A DNA stretch of 64,000 nucleotides from contig JBBCGR010000001.1 of assembly GCA_037201625.1 (NCBI GenBank), forward strand, positions 558,001 to 622,000, read 5' to 3'. A model generated the notes under the pieces. It saw only the letters and a program-made list of their open reading frames with translations. It was not told the DNA's origin and ran no database searches. The position numbers and the translations under genes are program-made. The stretch comes from JAMXLO01 sp037201625. GTDB taxonomy: Bacteria; Pseudomonadota; Alphaproteobacteria; Acetobacterales; Acetobacteraceae. This document shows, one piece after another, positions 48,781-57,768 of the stretch; position 1 is the first letter of the stretch, and each line of letters begins with the position of its first letter.

Positions 48781-50940
48781 CTACGACGGCAGCCGCGCGG
48801 CGCAGCGGCCGGCGGACTGCGCAAGCGCGTCCATCAGGCTGCCGCGGAACACGTCCTCGGAATAGTGTGATGCGGCGTAGCCGACCTGCGCCGCGGAACG
48901 CTCCGCCCACAGGTTGCCGTCGGTGAGCAGCAGGCAGACCGCATCGGCGAAGGCCTGCGGCTCGTCGCAGATCGCCACGATCAGGTCGAGCCCCGGAAGT
49001 CCCTGCGCGCCCACCGGCGTGGTGACCAGCGGCAGTCCCTCGCGCAGCGCCTCGACCACCTTCAGCTTCACGCCGGCACCGTAGCGCAGCGGCACCGCGG
49101 CGACGCGCGCCTCCCGGTACAGGCTGCGCAACTGCGCATCGCTGACATTGGCCTGCACGCTGATCGGTCCGCCGGCCAGCGCGCGCACCTCGGGCGACGG
49201 ATTGGAGCCGACGATGGCGAAGCGCGCGGCGGGCACGCGGGCCAGGATCAGCGGCAGCACAAGCTCGACGAACCACAGCACGCCATGCTGGTTGGGCAGA
49301 TGCGCGAAGCTGCCGACGAACAGCATGAGCGGCAGGACCGGCGGCGGCCGCGGCGGCGCGAAATCGGCGAAGCTGTACGGCAGCAGCGTATGCGCCACGA
49401 CGTCGGGTTCGGCCGCGGCAACCACCGCCGTCTCCTGGTCCGACGGGTACATCACCACATCGACGTCGCGCCAGACCGACCGCTCGAGGATCGCCATGGC
49501 GTCCGCCTGGCGTGCGATGCAGCGGTCGTCCAGCACCTGCGCCTGCAGCCGCATGCGGCTGAAATGCAGATCCGCGCCATAGTACAGCAGGCCGATGCCG
49601 GCATAGCGCTTCAGTTCGGGTAGGAACGCCGCGGCCACCTGCGGCCGGCACAGCAGGGCGTGGTCGATGTCATCGGCGTTGTCGGCCAGCCAGTGGCGGA
49701 ACGAATCGGCATCCCCGCCATATGCCACCTCGACGCCCATGTCCTGCAGCGCGTCGGTGTAGCCCGGACTGAAATGCAGGTTGTGCGGCCAGAACTTCAC
49801 CACCATGCCCGCCTGCAGCAGGCCGCGGATGATGCACAGCATGGTGCGGGACCCGGCGTCGCGATCCGGCTCCGGCACGTAATGGTCGATCAGCAGGATC
49901 ACGTCGCGCCCCAGCACCCGGTCCCGCGCGCGCAGCACGTGCTGGCCGCTCGGCAGATGCTGGTTCGCCAGCACCGTGAACCAGCGATCGTGGAACGTCC
50001 GCTGGTTGCGCACCTGGCAGGATTTCAGGCACCCGCTCAGCGAGCGGCCGTGGCTCACGCCCTCGAAATGGATCACCTGCGAACGCGGCTGGTAGATCAC
50101 CTTGTAGCCGCGCTCGCGCAGCCGGAATGCCAGGTCGCTGTCCTCGCAATACGCCGGCGCATAGCGCTCATCGAAGCCGCCCATGCCGTTGAACAGCGCG
50201 CGCCGCACCAGCAGCGAGGCCGCCGAGCAATAGTCGACCTCGCGCAGGTAGTTGTACGCGGGCCGGTCGGGGTTATCGAGGCGGCCGAAATTCCAGCCCG
50301 AGCCGTCGTCCCACACGATGCACCCGGCCTCCTGCAGCCGGCCGTCGGGATACAGCAGCTTGGACCCCACCGCGCCCACGTCGCTGCGCGTAAGGAACGG
50401 CGACAGCAGGGCATCGAGCCAGTCGGCCATGACCTGCGTGTCGTTGTTCAGCAGCATCAGGTATTCGCCATCGGCGATGCGCGCCGCCGTGTTGCACGAG
50501 CGCAGGTAGCCGAGATTGCGCGGGTTGATGATCAGCCGGATGCCCTGCACCTGCGCGAGGCAGGCGGTGCTGCCATCGGCGGTCGCATCGTCCACGACGA
50601 TCACCTCGATGGCGGCCTTCGGGGGATGCGCCGCGATCGAGGCCAGGCAGCGAAGCGTGAACTCGACCTGGCCGAAGGAGGGGATGACGACCGACACCAG
50701 CGGATGCGCGCTGCGCGGCACGCGGATGCTCCTGGGATCCACCCGGTCGATCAGGCACGCATGCAGGTCCTGCGCGATCGGGGACGTCCGCCTGATCCGC
50801 CGGGCGCGCTGCCACATCCCGTATCGCTTCGGCAGTTGCAGCGTGACCGTCCACCAGAGCAGCAAGAGGGAACGCCGCACCACCTGTTGGAGCCAGGGCC
50901 GGATCGCTGTGAACACCACGGTGTTTTGCTGCATGCTCAT
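48781..50940 (-). CDS. Bifunctional glycosyltransferase (GT2 plus GT4 domains)
   Basis: A 719-residue protein. The N-terminal GT2 domain has LVSVVIPSFGQVEFTLRCLA, VIVVDDATADGS, MLLNNDTQVMADWLDALLSP (the DxD-type NND), and the acceptor region FDERYAPAYCEDSDLAFRLRE (ED motif). The C-terminal half is GT-B-like: PLMLFVGSFAHLPNQHGVLW, then VPLRYGAGVKLKVVEALREG as the donor-site E-x-E. The arrangement is typical of enzymes building rhamnan or O-antigen chains and glycosylating surface proteins. ATG at 50940 is used; GTG at 50949 would add three codons. It is separate from the polysaccharide island by about 7 kb. Confidence 0.86.
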   Translation of the reverse strand: MSMQQNTVVFTAIRPWLQQVVRRSLLLLWWTVTLQLPKRYGMWQRARRIRRTSPIAQDLHACLIDRVDPRSIRVPRSAHPLVSVVIPSFGQVEFTLRCLASIAAHPPKAAIEVIVVDDATADGSTACLAQVQGIRLIINPRNLGYLRSCNTAARIADGEYLMLLNNDTQVMADWLDALLSPFLTRSDVGAVGSKLLYPDGRLQEAGCIVWDDGSGWNFGRLDNPDRPAYNYLREVDYCSAASLLVRRALFNGMGGFDERYAPAYCEDSDLAFRLRERGYKVIYQPRSQVIHFEGVSHGRSLSGCLKSCQVRNQRTFHDRWFTVLANQHLPSGQHVLRARDRVLGRDVILLIDHYVPEPDRDAGSRTMLCIIRGLLQAGMVVKFWPHNLHFSPGYTDALQDMGVEVAYGGDADSFRHWLADNADDIDHALLCRPQVAAAFLPELKRYAGIGLLYYGADLHFSRMRLQAQVLDDRCIARQADAMAILERSVWRDVDVVMYPSDQETAVVAAAEPDVVAHTLLPYSFADFAPPRPPPVLPLMLFVGSFAHLPNQHGVLWFVELVLPLILARVPAARFAIVGSNPSPEVRALAGGPISVQANVSDAQLRSLYREARVAAVPLRYGAGVKLKVVEALREGLPLVTTPVGAQGLPGLDLIVAICDEPQAFADAVCLLLTDGNLWAERSAAQVGYAASHYSEDVFRGSLMDALAQSAGRCAARLPS

Positions 50941-50965
50941 CGCACGCACTCGTACGTGGGAGGGG

Positions 50966-52228
50966 TTAAGAATCCCTTGAAGCGAACCGGCCAGCCCGGT
51001 ACGCGGCCGCGTCGAGGCCGGGCTGTTCCCCGCTGATCAGCCGCGACACCAGCCGTCCGCTCGGCGGCCCGCCGCTCATGCCGAAATGGCCATGCCCGAA
51101 CGCGAGGTACAGGTCGCGATGGCTGGCCACCGGGCCAAGGATCGGCAGGCTGTCCGGCGTCGAGGGGCGGAAGCCCATCCAGGTGCGCACGTCGCCGGTC
51201 TGCAGATCGGGGAACAGCCGGCGCGCGTGGTCCACCAGGATCTTCGCGCGGCGTTCGTCGGGCGGCGCGTCCAGGCCGGCGATCTCCACGGTGCCGGCGA
51301 CGCGCAGCCCGTCCTCCATCGGCGTCATGAAGAAGGCGCGGGTCTTGCTGCTGATCGGGATCGCCGGCTGCAGGTTCGGCGCGAACAGCATCGCGTGATA
51401 GCCGCGCTCGGTCTCCAGCGGCACGCGGATGCGGAGCGGTGCCAGGAGTTGCGCCGACCACGCCCCGGCGGCCACCACCACGCGGTCGGCATGGCGATTG
51501 GCGAGGTTGGTCATTACCGTGTAGCCGCCGCCCTCACGCGGGATCAGCTTCATCGCCCGCTCGTTGATGATCGTTCCGCCCGCCGCACGGAACAGCGCGG
51601 CGAGGCTGTGCACGATGCGCTGCGGGCTGACGGTGTGGGCGTTGCCCGGAACGAACAGGCCGCGCGTGATGGTGCGCGCGATGCCGGGAAACATCTGCCG
51701 CAGGTCATCGGCGGTCAGGGGCTGCGCGACGATGCCGTGGCGGTCGCGGATCTGCTGCTCGATCGCCTCGGTCGGGCTCGAATCGTCGCCCTCCCACACA
51801 TGCACCTGGCCCGAGGGGCGGACCAGGTCGCGATACAGCGCATCCCCCAGAAGCTCCCGCCAGCACCCAAGGGTATCGCGGTGCAGCGCGCGCATCGCGT
51901 CGGAGATGGCCAGCACGCGGTCGAGTCGGCCGGCGCGCACCCAGCGCAGCAGCCACGGCAGGGCGCGCGGCAAATACGCCGGACGCAGTGAGAGCGGGCC
52001 GAGCGGATCGCGCAGCCAGCCCGGCACCTTGCGCAGCATGCCGGGCATCGCGATCGGCGCCGCGGTGTCGGGGCTGAGCATGCCGGCATTGCCGAACGAG
52101 GCACCGCCCGCCGGCCCGAGCGGGTCGAGCACCAGTGTGTCGAAGCCGTCCCGCTGGAGGTAGAGCGCGGTCGAGAGGCCGACGACGCCGGCACCGATGA
52201 TGACGACCGGATGCGGCGACGGATTCAT
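50966..52228 (-). CDS. FAD-dependent D-amino acid dehydrogenase-like oxidoreductase
   Basis: A 420-residue DadA-family (DAO) flavoprotein. The dinucleotide-binding motif is VVIIGAGVVGLSTALYLQ, and SFGNAGMLSPDTAAPIAMPG is typical of DadA, as are RMKLIPREGGG-like beta segments and PSTPDSLPILGPV near the C-terminus with GHGHFGMSGGPPSG. These enzymes oxidise D-amino acids, passing electrons to the respiratory chain. The start is 22 bp after the ATPase stop, so it likely shares the ABC operon and acts on the imported compound. Substrate identity is not seen. Confidence 0.86.
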   Translation of the reverse strand: MNPSPHPVVIIGAGVVGLSTALYLQRDGFDTLVLDPLGPAGGASFGNAGMLSPDTAAPIAMPGMLRKVPGWLRDPLGPLSLRPAYLPRALPWLLRWVRAGRLDRVLAISDAMRALHRDTLGCWRELLGDALYRDLVRPSGQVHVWEGDDSSPTEAIEQQIRDRHGIVAQPLTADDLRQMFPGIARTITRGLFVPGNAHTVSPQRIVHSLAALFRAAGGTIINERAMKLIPREGGGYTVMTNLANRHADRVVVAAGAWSAQLLAPLRIRVPLETERGYHAMLFAPNLQPAIPISSKTRAFFMTPMEDGLRVAGTVEIAGLDAPPDERRAKILVDHARRLFPDLQTGDVRTWMGFRPSTPDSLPILGPVASHRDLYLAFGHGHFGMSGGPPSGRLVSRLISGEQPGLDAAAYRAGRFASRDS

Positions 52229-52249
52229 GGCCGCCCGCTCACCGGGCGG

Positions 52250-53326
52250 TCACGCCTCCACACTCGGCACGCGGGCGATGCGCCGCGGATCGATCTCCAG
52301 CCACACCGCGTCGCCGGCGCTGTGCACGACCTGCGGCGACGTGCTGACGCGCAGGCGCACGTCGGAATTGGCCGGCCGCACCACGTATTCCCAGTAATCC
52401 CCGAGATACGACCGCTCGGTGATGCTGCCCTCCACCCACCAGGCGCCGTTGGCACCGGCGGGTGCGGTGCGGTGCAGTCCGATGTTCTGCGGCCGCACCG
52501 AAAAGCTGACCGGGCCATTGGCGGCATCCGGCGCCAGGTCGGCGCGCACGGCGAAGCCCGGGAAGCCGATCATCCCGCCGCTCATGGTGCCGTCGAGGAA
52601 GTTGGTCCGCCCGATGAAGCCCGCGACGAAGCGGGTCTTCGGCCGGTTGTACAGCGACACCGGATCGTCCACCTGCTCGATTCGCCCGTGGTTCATCACC
52701 ACGATGCGGTCCGAGGTCACCATCGCCTCGGACTGGTCGTGCGTGACGTAGACCGTGGTGATGCGGAACGCGTCGTGCAGGCGGCGGATCTCCGAGCGCA
52801 TCTCCTCGCGCAGATTGGCGTCGAGGTTGGACAGCGGTTCGTCGAGCAGCAGCACCTCGGGCTCGATCACGATGGCGCGGGCCAGCGCGACTCGCTGCTG
52901 CTGGCCGCCCGAGAGTTCCGCCGGATAGCGGTCCTTCAGATGGCCAAGCTGCACCACGTCCAGGATACGGTCGAGCCGCGTGCGCAGGTCGGCCGCCGGG
53001 ATGCGCCGCAGTTTCAGGCCGAAGGCCACGTTCTGCGCCACCGTCATGTTCGGCCAGATCGCATAGCTCTGGAAGATCATCGACATGCCGCGCTTCTCGG
53101 GCGCGACGACGCGCGAGGCGGACGATATCACCGCGCCGTTCACCTCGATCGTGCCGGAGGACGGGTTGATGAACCCGGCGATCATGCGCAGCGTGGTGGT
53201 CTTGCCGCAGCCGGACGGGCCGAGCAGCGAGACGAACTCACCCTCCTGCAACGTGAGGTTGACGTCGGCCACCGCCGGCACCGTGCCGAACATCTTGCCG
53301 AGGTTATTCAGTACGAGCTTGCTCAT
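52250..53326 (-). CDS. ABC transporter ATP-binding protein (PotA/FbpC type)
   Basis: A 358-residue ATPase with a C-terminal TOBE-type extension. Walker A is LLGPSGCGKTT, signature LSGGQQQRVALARAIV, Walker B VLLLDEPLSNLD, H-loop VTHDQSEAM. The C-terminus has FSVRPQNIGLHRTAPAGANG and WVEGSITERSYLGDYWEY. Proteins of this family serve polyamine, iron(III), thiamine or sugar importers. Its ATG overlaps the permease stop (ATGA at 53323-53326), so the two are coupled. Confidence 0.9.
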   Translation of the reverse strand: MSKLVLNNLGKMFGTVPAVADVNLTLQEGEFVSLLGPSGCGKTTTLRMIAGFINPSSGTIEVNGAVISSASRVVAPEKRGMSMIFQSYAIWPNMTVAQNVAFGLKLRRIPAADLRTRLDRILDVVQLGHLKDRYPAELSGGQQQRVALARAIVIEPEVLLLDEPLSNLDANLREEMRSEIRRLHDAFRITTVYVTHDQSEAMVTSDRIVVMNHGRIEQVDDPVSLYNRPKTRFVAGFIGRTNFLDGTMSGGMIGFPGFAVRADLAPDAANGPVSFSVRPQNIGLHRTAPAGANGAWWVEGSITERSYLGDYWEYVVRPANSDVRLRVSTSPQVVHSAGDAVWLEIDPRRIARVPSVEA

Positions 53327-55053
53327 CCGCGCTCCCGCCGCAGCATGAAATCACGCCCCAGCAGGCTGGAGGCCAGTCCGACGATAATAAGCGTGGATGC
53401 GAGCAGCAGGAAGCCAAGCGCGGCAAGATGTTCGAAGTTTCCTTCCTCGCTCATGTCCATCAGCATCACAGACATGGTGCGGGTGTTCGGGCCGTAGAGG
53501 AACATGGCGGTCGAAAGCTCCCGCGTGGCCGGGATGAACACCAGGAGCCAGGCGCCGACCAGGCTGCGCTGCATCAGGGGCGCCAGCACGCGCCGGATCG
53601 CCAGCAGCCGCCCGCCGCCCAGGATGCGGACGGCGTCCTCCATCTCCGGGTTGATGCTGCGAATCGCCGCATCGGCGTTGGCATAGCCGATCGGCAGGAA
53701 CCGCGTGGCGAAGGCCAGGATCAGGATGGTGGCGGTGCCGTACAGCGCGAGCGGCGGCGGCGCGTAGGCGGCGTAGAAGGCGATCGCCAGCACGATGCCC
53801 GGCACGACGAACGGCGCCATGGCGACAAAGGCGAGCAGCCCCGCCCAGGGCAGCAGCCGGCGGCTGACGATATAGGCGATGGCGAGTGCCAGCACGATCG
53901 CGATGCAGGCGGATGCGGCGGCGTAGCTGAAGCTGTTGATCACCGACTGCGCGGCGGTCTCGTGCTGGAACAGCAGGTAGTGGAAATTGCGCAGTGTCAG
54001 GTTCTCCATGCTGAACCCCCTGCCCCAGGCCTTCGCCAGCGCCGCCTGCGCCAGTGCCGCGTAGGGCAGCAGCACCGCGAGCGCCAGCAGCAGCACGGCG
54101 TAGCCGAACATCACCCAGCGCCATGGTCCGAGCGACATCTCCCGCCGGTCGCCGCCCTTGCCGGTGAGCGAGACGTAGCCGCGGCGGCGGATCACCCAGC
54201 GCTGCACGCCGAACATCGCGACCGTGATCAGCAGCAGCGGCACCGCGTACGCCGCCGCCACCTCGGCGCGGATCGGATTGCTGAAGAATTGCAGAAGCTG
54301 CGTGGTGACGACGTTGAACCGCGCCGGGATGGCGAGCAGCGCCGGCGTGCCGAACAGCGCGATCGCCTCCAGGAAGGTGACGATGGCACCGCCCAGGATC
54401 GCCGGCAGCACGAGCGGCAGGGTGATGCGCAGCGTGGTGCGCAGCGTGCCGGCGCCCAGGATGTTGGCCGCGTCCTCCATCTCGGACGACACGACGTCGA
54501 GGGACGCGGTGGTGAACACGAAGATATAGGGGAACGAATAGAGCGCGATGTTGAACACCAGGCCGGTGAACGTATAGATGTCGAACAGCCCCGCTTCGGC
54601 ACCGGTCAGCGACATCCAGACGCGGTTCAGCCAGCCGGAGTTCGGCCCCGCCAGCAGGATCCAGCCGATCGAGCCGAGATAGGGCGGGGTGACGAAGGCG
54701 CCCAGCACCAGCAGCCGGATCGCGCCCTTGCCCGGCATGTCGGTGCGCGACACCGCCCAGGCGACCGGCACGGCGAACGCGAGGCACAGCACGGTGACCC
54801 AGAAGCCAAGCGCCAGCGAGTTCCAGGTGGCGACCAGATAGCGCTGGCGGCTGTAGGCGGTGACGTAGTTCAGCAGGGTGAATGCGCCGGTGTCGGCGTC
54901 CTGCAGGCTGAGTTCGACCAGCCGGTAGAGCGGGTTCACCACGAGGAAGAGCAGCACGGCGGCCAGCAAGAGGCACACCAGCAGCGTCGGATCGAACGCG
55001 CGGCGGCGCCAGCCTAGGGCGGCGGGCGCGTGGGCGAGGTCCGCCTGGCTCAT
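53323..55053 (-). CDS. ABC transporter permease with two fused membrane domains (FbpB/ThiP type)
   Basis: A 576-residue protein with two six-helix permease domains. The first has the coupling loop GAGTLRTTLRITLPLVLPAI near residue 235; the second has GGGRLLAIRRVLAPLMQRSL near residue 505. Such duplicated permeases (FbpB, ThiP, AfuB) act alone with one ATPase. ATG at 55053 begins MSQADLAHAPAALG; the longer in-frame extension to 55392 crosses the tandem repeats. It is first in the operon with the ATPase and DadA-like genes. No family 1-type binding protein adjoins; the divergent gene encodes a family 5 one. Confidence 0.88.
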   Translation of the reverse strand: MSQADLAHAPAALGWRRRAFDPTLLVCLLLAAVLLFLVVNPLYRLVELSLQDADTGAFTLLNYVTAYSRQRYLVATWNSLALGFWVTVLCLAFAVPVAWAVSRTDMPGKGAIRLLVLGAFVTPPYLGSIGWILLAGPNSGWLNRVWMSLTGAEAGLFDIYTFTGLVFNIALYSFPYIFVFTTASLDVVSSEMEDAANILGAGTLRTTLRITLPLVLPAILGGAIVTFLEAIALFGTPALLAIPARFNVVTTQLLQFFSNPIRAEVAAAYAVPLLLITVAMFGVQRWVIRRRGYVSLTGKGGDRREMSLGPWRWVMFGYAVLLLALAVLLPYAALAQAALAKAWGRGFSMENLTLRNFHYLLFQHETAAQSVINSFSYAAASACIAIVLALAIAYIVSRRLLPWAGLLAFVAMAPFVVPGIVLAIAFYAAYAPPPLALYGTATILILAFATRFLPIGYANADAAIRSINPEMEDAVRILGGGRLLAIRRVLAPLMQRSLVGAWLLVFIPATRELSTAMFLYGPNTRTMSVMLMDMSEEGNFEHLAALGFLLLASTLIIVGLASSLLGRDFMLRRERG

Positions 55054-55060
55054 GGCGGGC

Positions 55061-55144
55061 CTCCGCGATCGCTGGGCAGCGTTCCGCGATCGCTGGGCGG
55101 GGCTCCGCGATCGCTGGGCGGGGTTCCGCAGTTGCTGGTCGGAC
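55061..55144. repeat. Four tandem 21-bp repeats containing GCGATCGC
   Basis: Copies at 55061-55081, 55082-55102, 55103-55123 and a diverged fourth at 55124-55144. The first three contain CCGCGATCGCTGGGC with the perfect octamer palindrome GCGATCGC. They start 8 bp upstream of the permease ATG on the minus strand, so they lie in its leader, inside the divergent promoter region shared with the binding-protein gene. Confidence 0.85.
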
Positions 55145-55548
55145 GCTCGCGGCGGCGTGGTACGCGATCGAAATACGCGTGCGGCATGGCGACCGACAAG
55201 CCGCTTCGCCGCGTCGCCGAACGGAACCTTGGCACTGGCGCCTCCCTCGTTGTGGCCGGTCCCGATCCACTTCTGGCAGTTGGATTCTGGAGGACGCGGC
55301 ACATGGCGCTGGCGGTCCCGGTCCGACGTCGCGAACCGGCGCGCCGCCGGCGCCGTGCCGCAGCAGAATACCGGGTTCGCGCCACCGGCCAACCTGCCGC
55401 CCGGAGGAGGGCGTTGCCGGCCCTGACGAATCGGCGAATCGCTGGCCGGGATTGCAACCGTTCCGTGGCTTTACAGCCGTGGCGATGCTGCCAGGATGCG
55501 CCACGCTCTGCGCGTACCGCGGGCCAAGAAACCAGGAGGGACCGTTCG
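55145..55548. other. Divergent intergenic region without a recognisable gene
   Basis: About 400 bp between the 21-bp repeats and the binding-protein ATG. Open frames exist on both strands but are Arg/Pro-rich and have no family features; the ones on the plus strand run in frame with the binding protein without a ribosome site. It should contain promoters for both directions; I see no convincing -35/-10 pair. Confidence 0.5.
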
Positions 55549-57126
55549 ATGCTCCGTCGTCGTACATTCATCGCCGCTGCCGCCGCCTCGCTGGCGGCGC
55601 CGTCCATCTCGCGCGGCGCGGCGGCCGCCGCACTGAAGTTCATCCCGCAATCCGACCTCACCATCATCGATCCCGTCGTGACGACCGTGTATACGGCGCG
55701 GAATCACGGCATGATGGTGTTCGACACGCTGTTCGGCATGGACGGCAACTACCACATGCAGCCGCAGATGCTGGAAGGCTTCAGCATCGAGGACGACGGC
55801 AAGCGCTGGAAACTGGTGCTGCGCGACGGGCTGCTGTGGCACGACGGCGAGCGCGTGCTGGCGCGCGACTGCGTCGCCTCGATCAAGCGCTGGGCGGCGC
55901 GCGACGGCATCGGCGGACTGCTGATGGCGCGCACCGACGAATTGTCGGCGATCGACGACAAGACCATCCAGTTCCGGCTGAAGAAGCCGTTCGCGATGCT
56001 GCCCTATGCGTTCGGCAAGATCTCCACGCCGATGTGCCCGATGATGCCGGAACGGCTGGCCAGCCTCGACCCGTTCAAGCCGATCAGCGAGATGGTCGGC
56101 AGCGGGCCGTTCCGCTTCAAGGCCGATGAATGGGTGTCGGGATCGCTCGCCGTTTACACGAAGTTCGACAAATACGTGCCGCGCCAGGAGAAGAACACCG
56201 GCTGGACCGCCGGCGGCAAGGTCGTGCACATCGAGCGCGTCGAATGGCGAACCAGCCCCGACGACGGCACCTCGGCCAGCGCGATGCAGGCGGGCGAGAT
56301 GGACTGGTGGGAACTGCCCACCGCCGACCTGCTGCCGATCCTGAAGCGCACCGGCAAGATCCGCGTCGAGATCAAGGACCGCAACGGCACGCTCGGCTTC
56401 ATGAAGATGAACAACCTGCAGCCGCCGTTCAACAACGTCGAGATCCGCCGGGCGCTGCTCGGGGCGGTGGTGCAATCGGACTATATGACCGCGGTCGCCG
56501 GCGAGGACCGCACGCTGTGGCGCGACAAGATCGGTATCTTCACGCCCGGCACCGACATGGCGTCCGACGCCGGCATGGAGGTACTGAACGGGCCGCGCGA
56601 CCTGGCGAAGGTGCGCGCCGCGATCAAGGAGGCCGGCTACAACAACGAACGGACCGTGCTGCTGGCACCATCCGATCCGCACTACCGCAAGGCGATGGCC
56701 GATGTCGGCGCCGGGATGCTGAAGGAGACCGGGTTCAATCTGGAAGTCCAGGCGGTGGACTGGGGCACCGCGATCGTGCGGCGCGAGAGCAAGCAACCGG
56801 TGGACAAGGGCGGCTGGAGCGCCCTGTTCACCACCGCCAACGGCCTCGACATGCAGACGCCGCTGCTGCACTTCCTGCGCACCACCGGTGAGAAGGCGTG
56901 GTTTGGCTGGACCAAAAGCGATCGTATCGAGGAACTGCGCGCGGCCTGGGTCGACGCGCCGGACCTGGCGGCGCAGAAGGCGATCGCCGCCGACATCCAG
57001 CGCCAGTGCTGGATCGACGTGCCGCATCTGCCGGTCGGCATCTGGTACCAGCCGATGGCGTGGCAGAACACGTTCGATGGTGTCCCGGACGGCTTTCCGC
57101 TGTTCTGGGGCGTGCGGCGCGTGTGA
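55549..57126 (+). CDS. ABC transporter substrate-binding protein, family 5 (peptide/nickel type)
   Basis: A 525-residue periplasmic binding protein of the DppA/OppA group. It has a signal peptide with twin Arg (MLRRRTFIAAAAASLAAPSI), ALKFIPQSDLTIIDPVVTTV, the family-typical DGLLWHDGERVLARDCVASI near residue 93, FRLKKPFAMLPYAFG, PFNNVEIRRALLGAV and the C-terminal VDVPHLPVG-like segment. It starts at ATG 55549 behind AGGAGGGA. Its natural partners (DppB/C/D/F-type genes) are absent here; it is divergent from an FbpB-type importer. The ligand is unknown. Confidence 0.87.
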   Translation: MLRRRTFIAAAAASLAAPSISRGAAAAALKFIPQSDLTIIDPVVTTVYTARNHGMMVFDTLFGMDGNYHMQPQMLEGFSIEDDGKRWKLVLRDGLLWHDGERVLARDCVASIKRWAARDGIGGLLMARTDELSAIDDKTIQFRLKKPFAMLPYAFGKISTPMCPMMPERLASLDPFKPISEMVGSGPFRFKADEWVSGSLAVYTKFDKYVPRQEKNTGWTAGGKVVHIERVEWRTSPDDGTSASAMQAGEMDWWELPTADLLPILKRTGKIRVEIKDRNGTLGFMKMNNLQPPFNNVEIRRALLGAVVQSDYMTAVAGEDRTLWRDKIGIFTPGTDMASDAGMEVLNGPRDLAKVRAAIKEAGYNNERTVLLAPSDPHYRKAMADVGAGMLKETGFNLEVQAVDWGTAIVRRESKQPVDKGGWSALFTTANGLDMQTPLLHFLRTTGEKAWFGWTKSDRIEELRAAWVDAPDLAAQKAIAADIQRQCWIDVPHLPVGIWYQPMAWQNTFDGVPDGFPLFWGVRRV

Positions 57127-57545
57127 GAACGGCGCGCGCCAGGACGGGCCTCCGCGCGCCGGCGGCAGTCGCGGCACTGGCCTGCATCGCGGCGCTCGCC
57201 GGGTGCGGGCCGCTGCCCTGCGAACGGCTGGGCGGCGCACGGATGCTGGAATACCACCTGTTCTTCGGCCGCGCCTCGGTGACCGATCAGGACTGGGCGG
57301 ACTTCACCGCGCAGGTGGTGACGCCCAGCCTGCCGGACGGCTTCACCGCGTTCGATGCCGATGGACAGTGGATGAATCCCGACACGCAGCGCATCAGCAA
57401 GGAGCGCACCAAGGTGATCATCGTGGCGGCTCCCGACACGCCGGTGACGTCATCCGCCATCGCGCGCATCAAGGACGAGTACCGTGCGCGCTTCCGGCAG
57501 ATCTCGGTCGGCACCACCATCCATCCGGTGTGCGCCGCCTTCTGA
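57123..57545 (+). CDS. DUF3574 lipoprotein
   Basis: A 140-residue lipoprotein with a lipobox LAGC, lipidated cysteine at about residue 28. The DUF3574 domain is evident: MLEYHLFFGRASVTDQDWAD and FTAQVVTPSLPDGFTAFDAD, then WMNPDTQRISKERTKVIIVA. Function is unknown. The start is GTG at 57123 overlapping the TGA of the binding protein (GTGA at 57123-57126), implying translational coupling. The mature protein is predicted in the periplasm. Confidence 0.8.
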   Translation: MRTARARTGLRAPAAVAALACIAALAGCGPLPCERLGGARMLEYHLFFGRASVTDQDWADFTAQVVTPSLPDGFTAFDADGQWMNPDTQRISKERTKVIIVAAPDTPVTSSAIARIKDEYRARFRQISVGTTIHPVCAAF

Positions 57546-57649
57546 GGCAGGTGGTCCGGTCGGAGTTGCCGTTGGGGAGCGGACGGTGTTCCGCGTCGTG
57601 ACGTGACCGTCCGGTTAAAGATGCAGTGGGGGAGCGGACATTCACCCCT

Positions 57650-57745
57650 CGTCATGCCGTGGCCTGGGCACGGCATCCACGTCTTCATCCGCGGCGCGGA
57701 AGGCGTGGATGGGATGCCAAGCCACGCCATGGCCAGGCCATGACG
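57650..57745. repeat. CGTCATGCC-type palindromic intergenic repeat pair
   Basis: A left unit CGTCATGCCGTGGCCTGGGC and on, to CCACG (57650-57681), and a right unit in inverse orientation (57704-57745, ending ATGACG). Within each unit, CCGTG-type and CACGG-type arms fold on themselves; together they form a larger imperfect palindrome. This is the style of dispersed REP/MITE-like elements of alphaproteobacteria. Next to it, a GGGGAGCGGAC motif occurs at 57574-57584 and 57629-57639. The gap lies between convergent DUF3574 and GST genes. Confidence 0.75.
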
Positions 57746-57768
57746 ACCAAGAAACAACCGATCACGCG

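Noticed and set aside
53351..55567. 738-residue minus-strand frame parallel to the permease
   Set aside because: Out-of-frame shadow, Arg/Gly/His-rich, while the true frame has two permease domains.
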